A stretch of 22,548 nt of DNA. Origin: Melioribacteraceae bacterium (GTDB lineage Bacteria > Bacteroidota > Ignavibacteria > Ignavibacteriales > Melioribacteraceae). The notes below the pieces were generated by a model. The model searched no databases, was not told the origin of the DNA, and was given only the letters and a program-made list of their open reading frames with translations. The stretch spans positions 1-22,548 of the forward strand of contig WFQV01000496.1 of assembly GCA_015486905.1 (NCBI GenBank), written 5' to 3'. Both the position numbers and the translations under genes were made by a program. Positions 22,342 through 22,548 of the stretch are shown in pieces; position 1 is the stretch's first letter; each line of letters begins with the position of its first letter.

Positions 22342-22452
22342 AATTTGTTGTCTCTTTGCATCTGTACCTTTGAACCATTCACTATTTACAATTCAAAAAT
22401 AATCTTTCTGTGTTTAATCCGTGCAAATCTGTGGTTTATTTTTCCGTGCAAA

Positions 22453-22472
22453 CCTGCCCGCTGGCAGGCGGG
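22453..22472. repeat. Imperfect GC palindrome related to the one at 1128
   Basis: CCTGCC (22453-22458) pairs with GGCAGG (22463-22468) across CGCT, followed by CGGG. It shares CCTGCC/GGCAGG arms with the left-flank palindrome. A half-copy (GTGGCAGGCAG) is seen near 22521-22531. Likely the same REP-like family. Confidence 0.55.
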
Positions 22473-22548
22473 TCTGAGGATTTTCTTTCCTTTAACCACC
22501 AGCCTTCATTTCATTTCGGCGTGGCAGGCAGATAACACAGATTATTTC

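Larger units (their letters stand above)
21994..22548. other. Non-coding right flank made of several repeat types
   Basis: No gene is supported here. In order there are: an 8-base inverted repeat ACAAACGA (21996-22003) / TCGTTTGT (22039-22046) around degenerate TCGTTACTCG-type words; a purine-rich degenerate tandem array (22096-22181); AATTATGAATGTTGAATGATG (about 22218-22239, inverted relative to words at 1103-1117 and 1151-1163); the right copy of the dispersed repeat (22287-22341); a near-repeat TCCGTGCAAATCTG / TCCGTGCAAACCTG (22418-22431, 22443-22456); and a GC palindrome (22453-22472). No convincing terminator follows the kinase gene. Confidence 0.6.

Overview
The window is a dense flagellar operon from a diderm, AT-rich bacterium. 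The L-ring and P-ring genes imply an outer membrane. The compact gene packing, TTG/GTG starts and the style of the repeats in the flanks suggest the Ignavibacteria/Chlorobi side of the Bacteroidota superphylum. That placement is inference; no rRNA or other phylogenetic marker lies in the window.

Layout. Positions 1-641 (minus strand) hold a nearly complete di-iron RIC/YtfE-like gene cut by the window edge. Positions 642-1678 are non-coding and made of small hairpins and decayed dispersed repeats. A near-perfect sigma-54 promoter at 1679-1693 opens a run of 26 co-oriented genes (1723-21993). Most are overlapping or a few bases apart; the only gap above 20 bases is at 19444-19505. Positions 21994-22548 are again repeat-rich and non-coding, and one ~54-base repeat there matches the left flank.

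Gene order in the run: small membrane protein, fliA (sigma-28), two HDOD proteins, a catalytically dead histidine-kinase homologue, an unknown membrane/coiled-coil protein, flgF, flgG, flgA, flgH, flgI, flgJ (rod cap fused to a lytic transglycosylase), flgN, flgK, flgL, a first motA/motB pair, fliW, csrA, a REC-HPt protein, a second motA/motB pair, a single-domain REC, a REC-DHp protein without an ATPase domain, an unknown protein, and a three-PAS-region histidine kinase.

How they fit together: FlgA/F/G/H/I/J build the distal rod and the P and L rings. FlgN chaperones the junction proteins FlgK and FlgL. The two stator pairs power rotation. FliA directs late genes, and FliW/CsrA couples flagellin level to translation. 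The signalling genes at both ends look like a motility-specific relay.

The unusual features are: a sigma-28 lacking domain 3 and no flgM beside flgN; an FlgL with an inserted beta domain resembling the hook protein D2 domain; a 142-base out-of-frame motA/motB overlap that encodes an acidic MotB N-terminal extension; two different stator pairs in one operon; a pseudokinase without the phosphoacceptor His; a REC-DHp with that His but no ATPase; and an FlgH without a lipobox cysteine. All functions are read from sequence motifs only; no database search was run.
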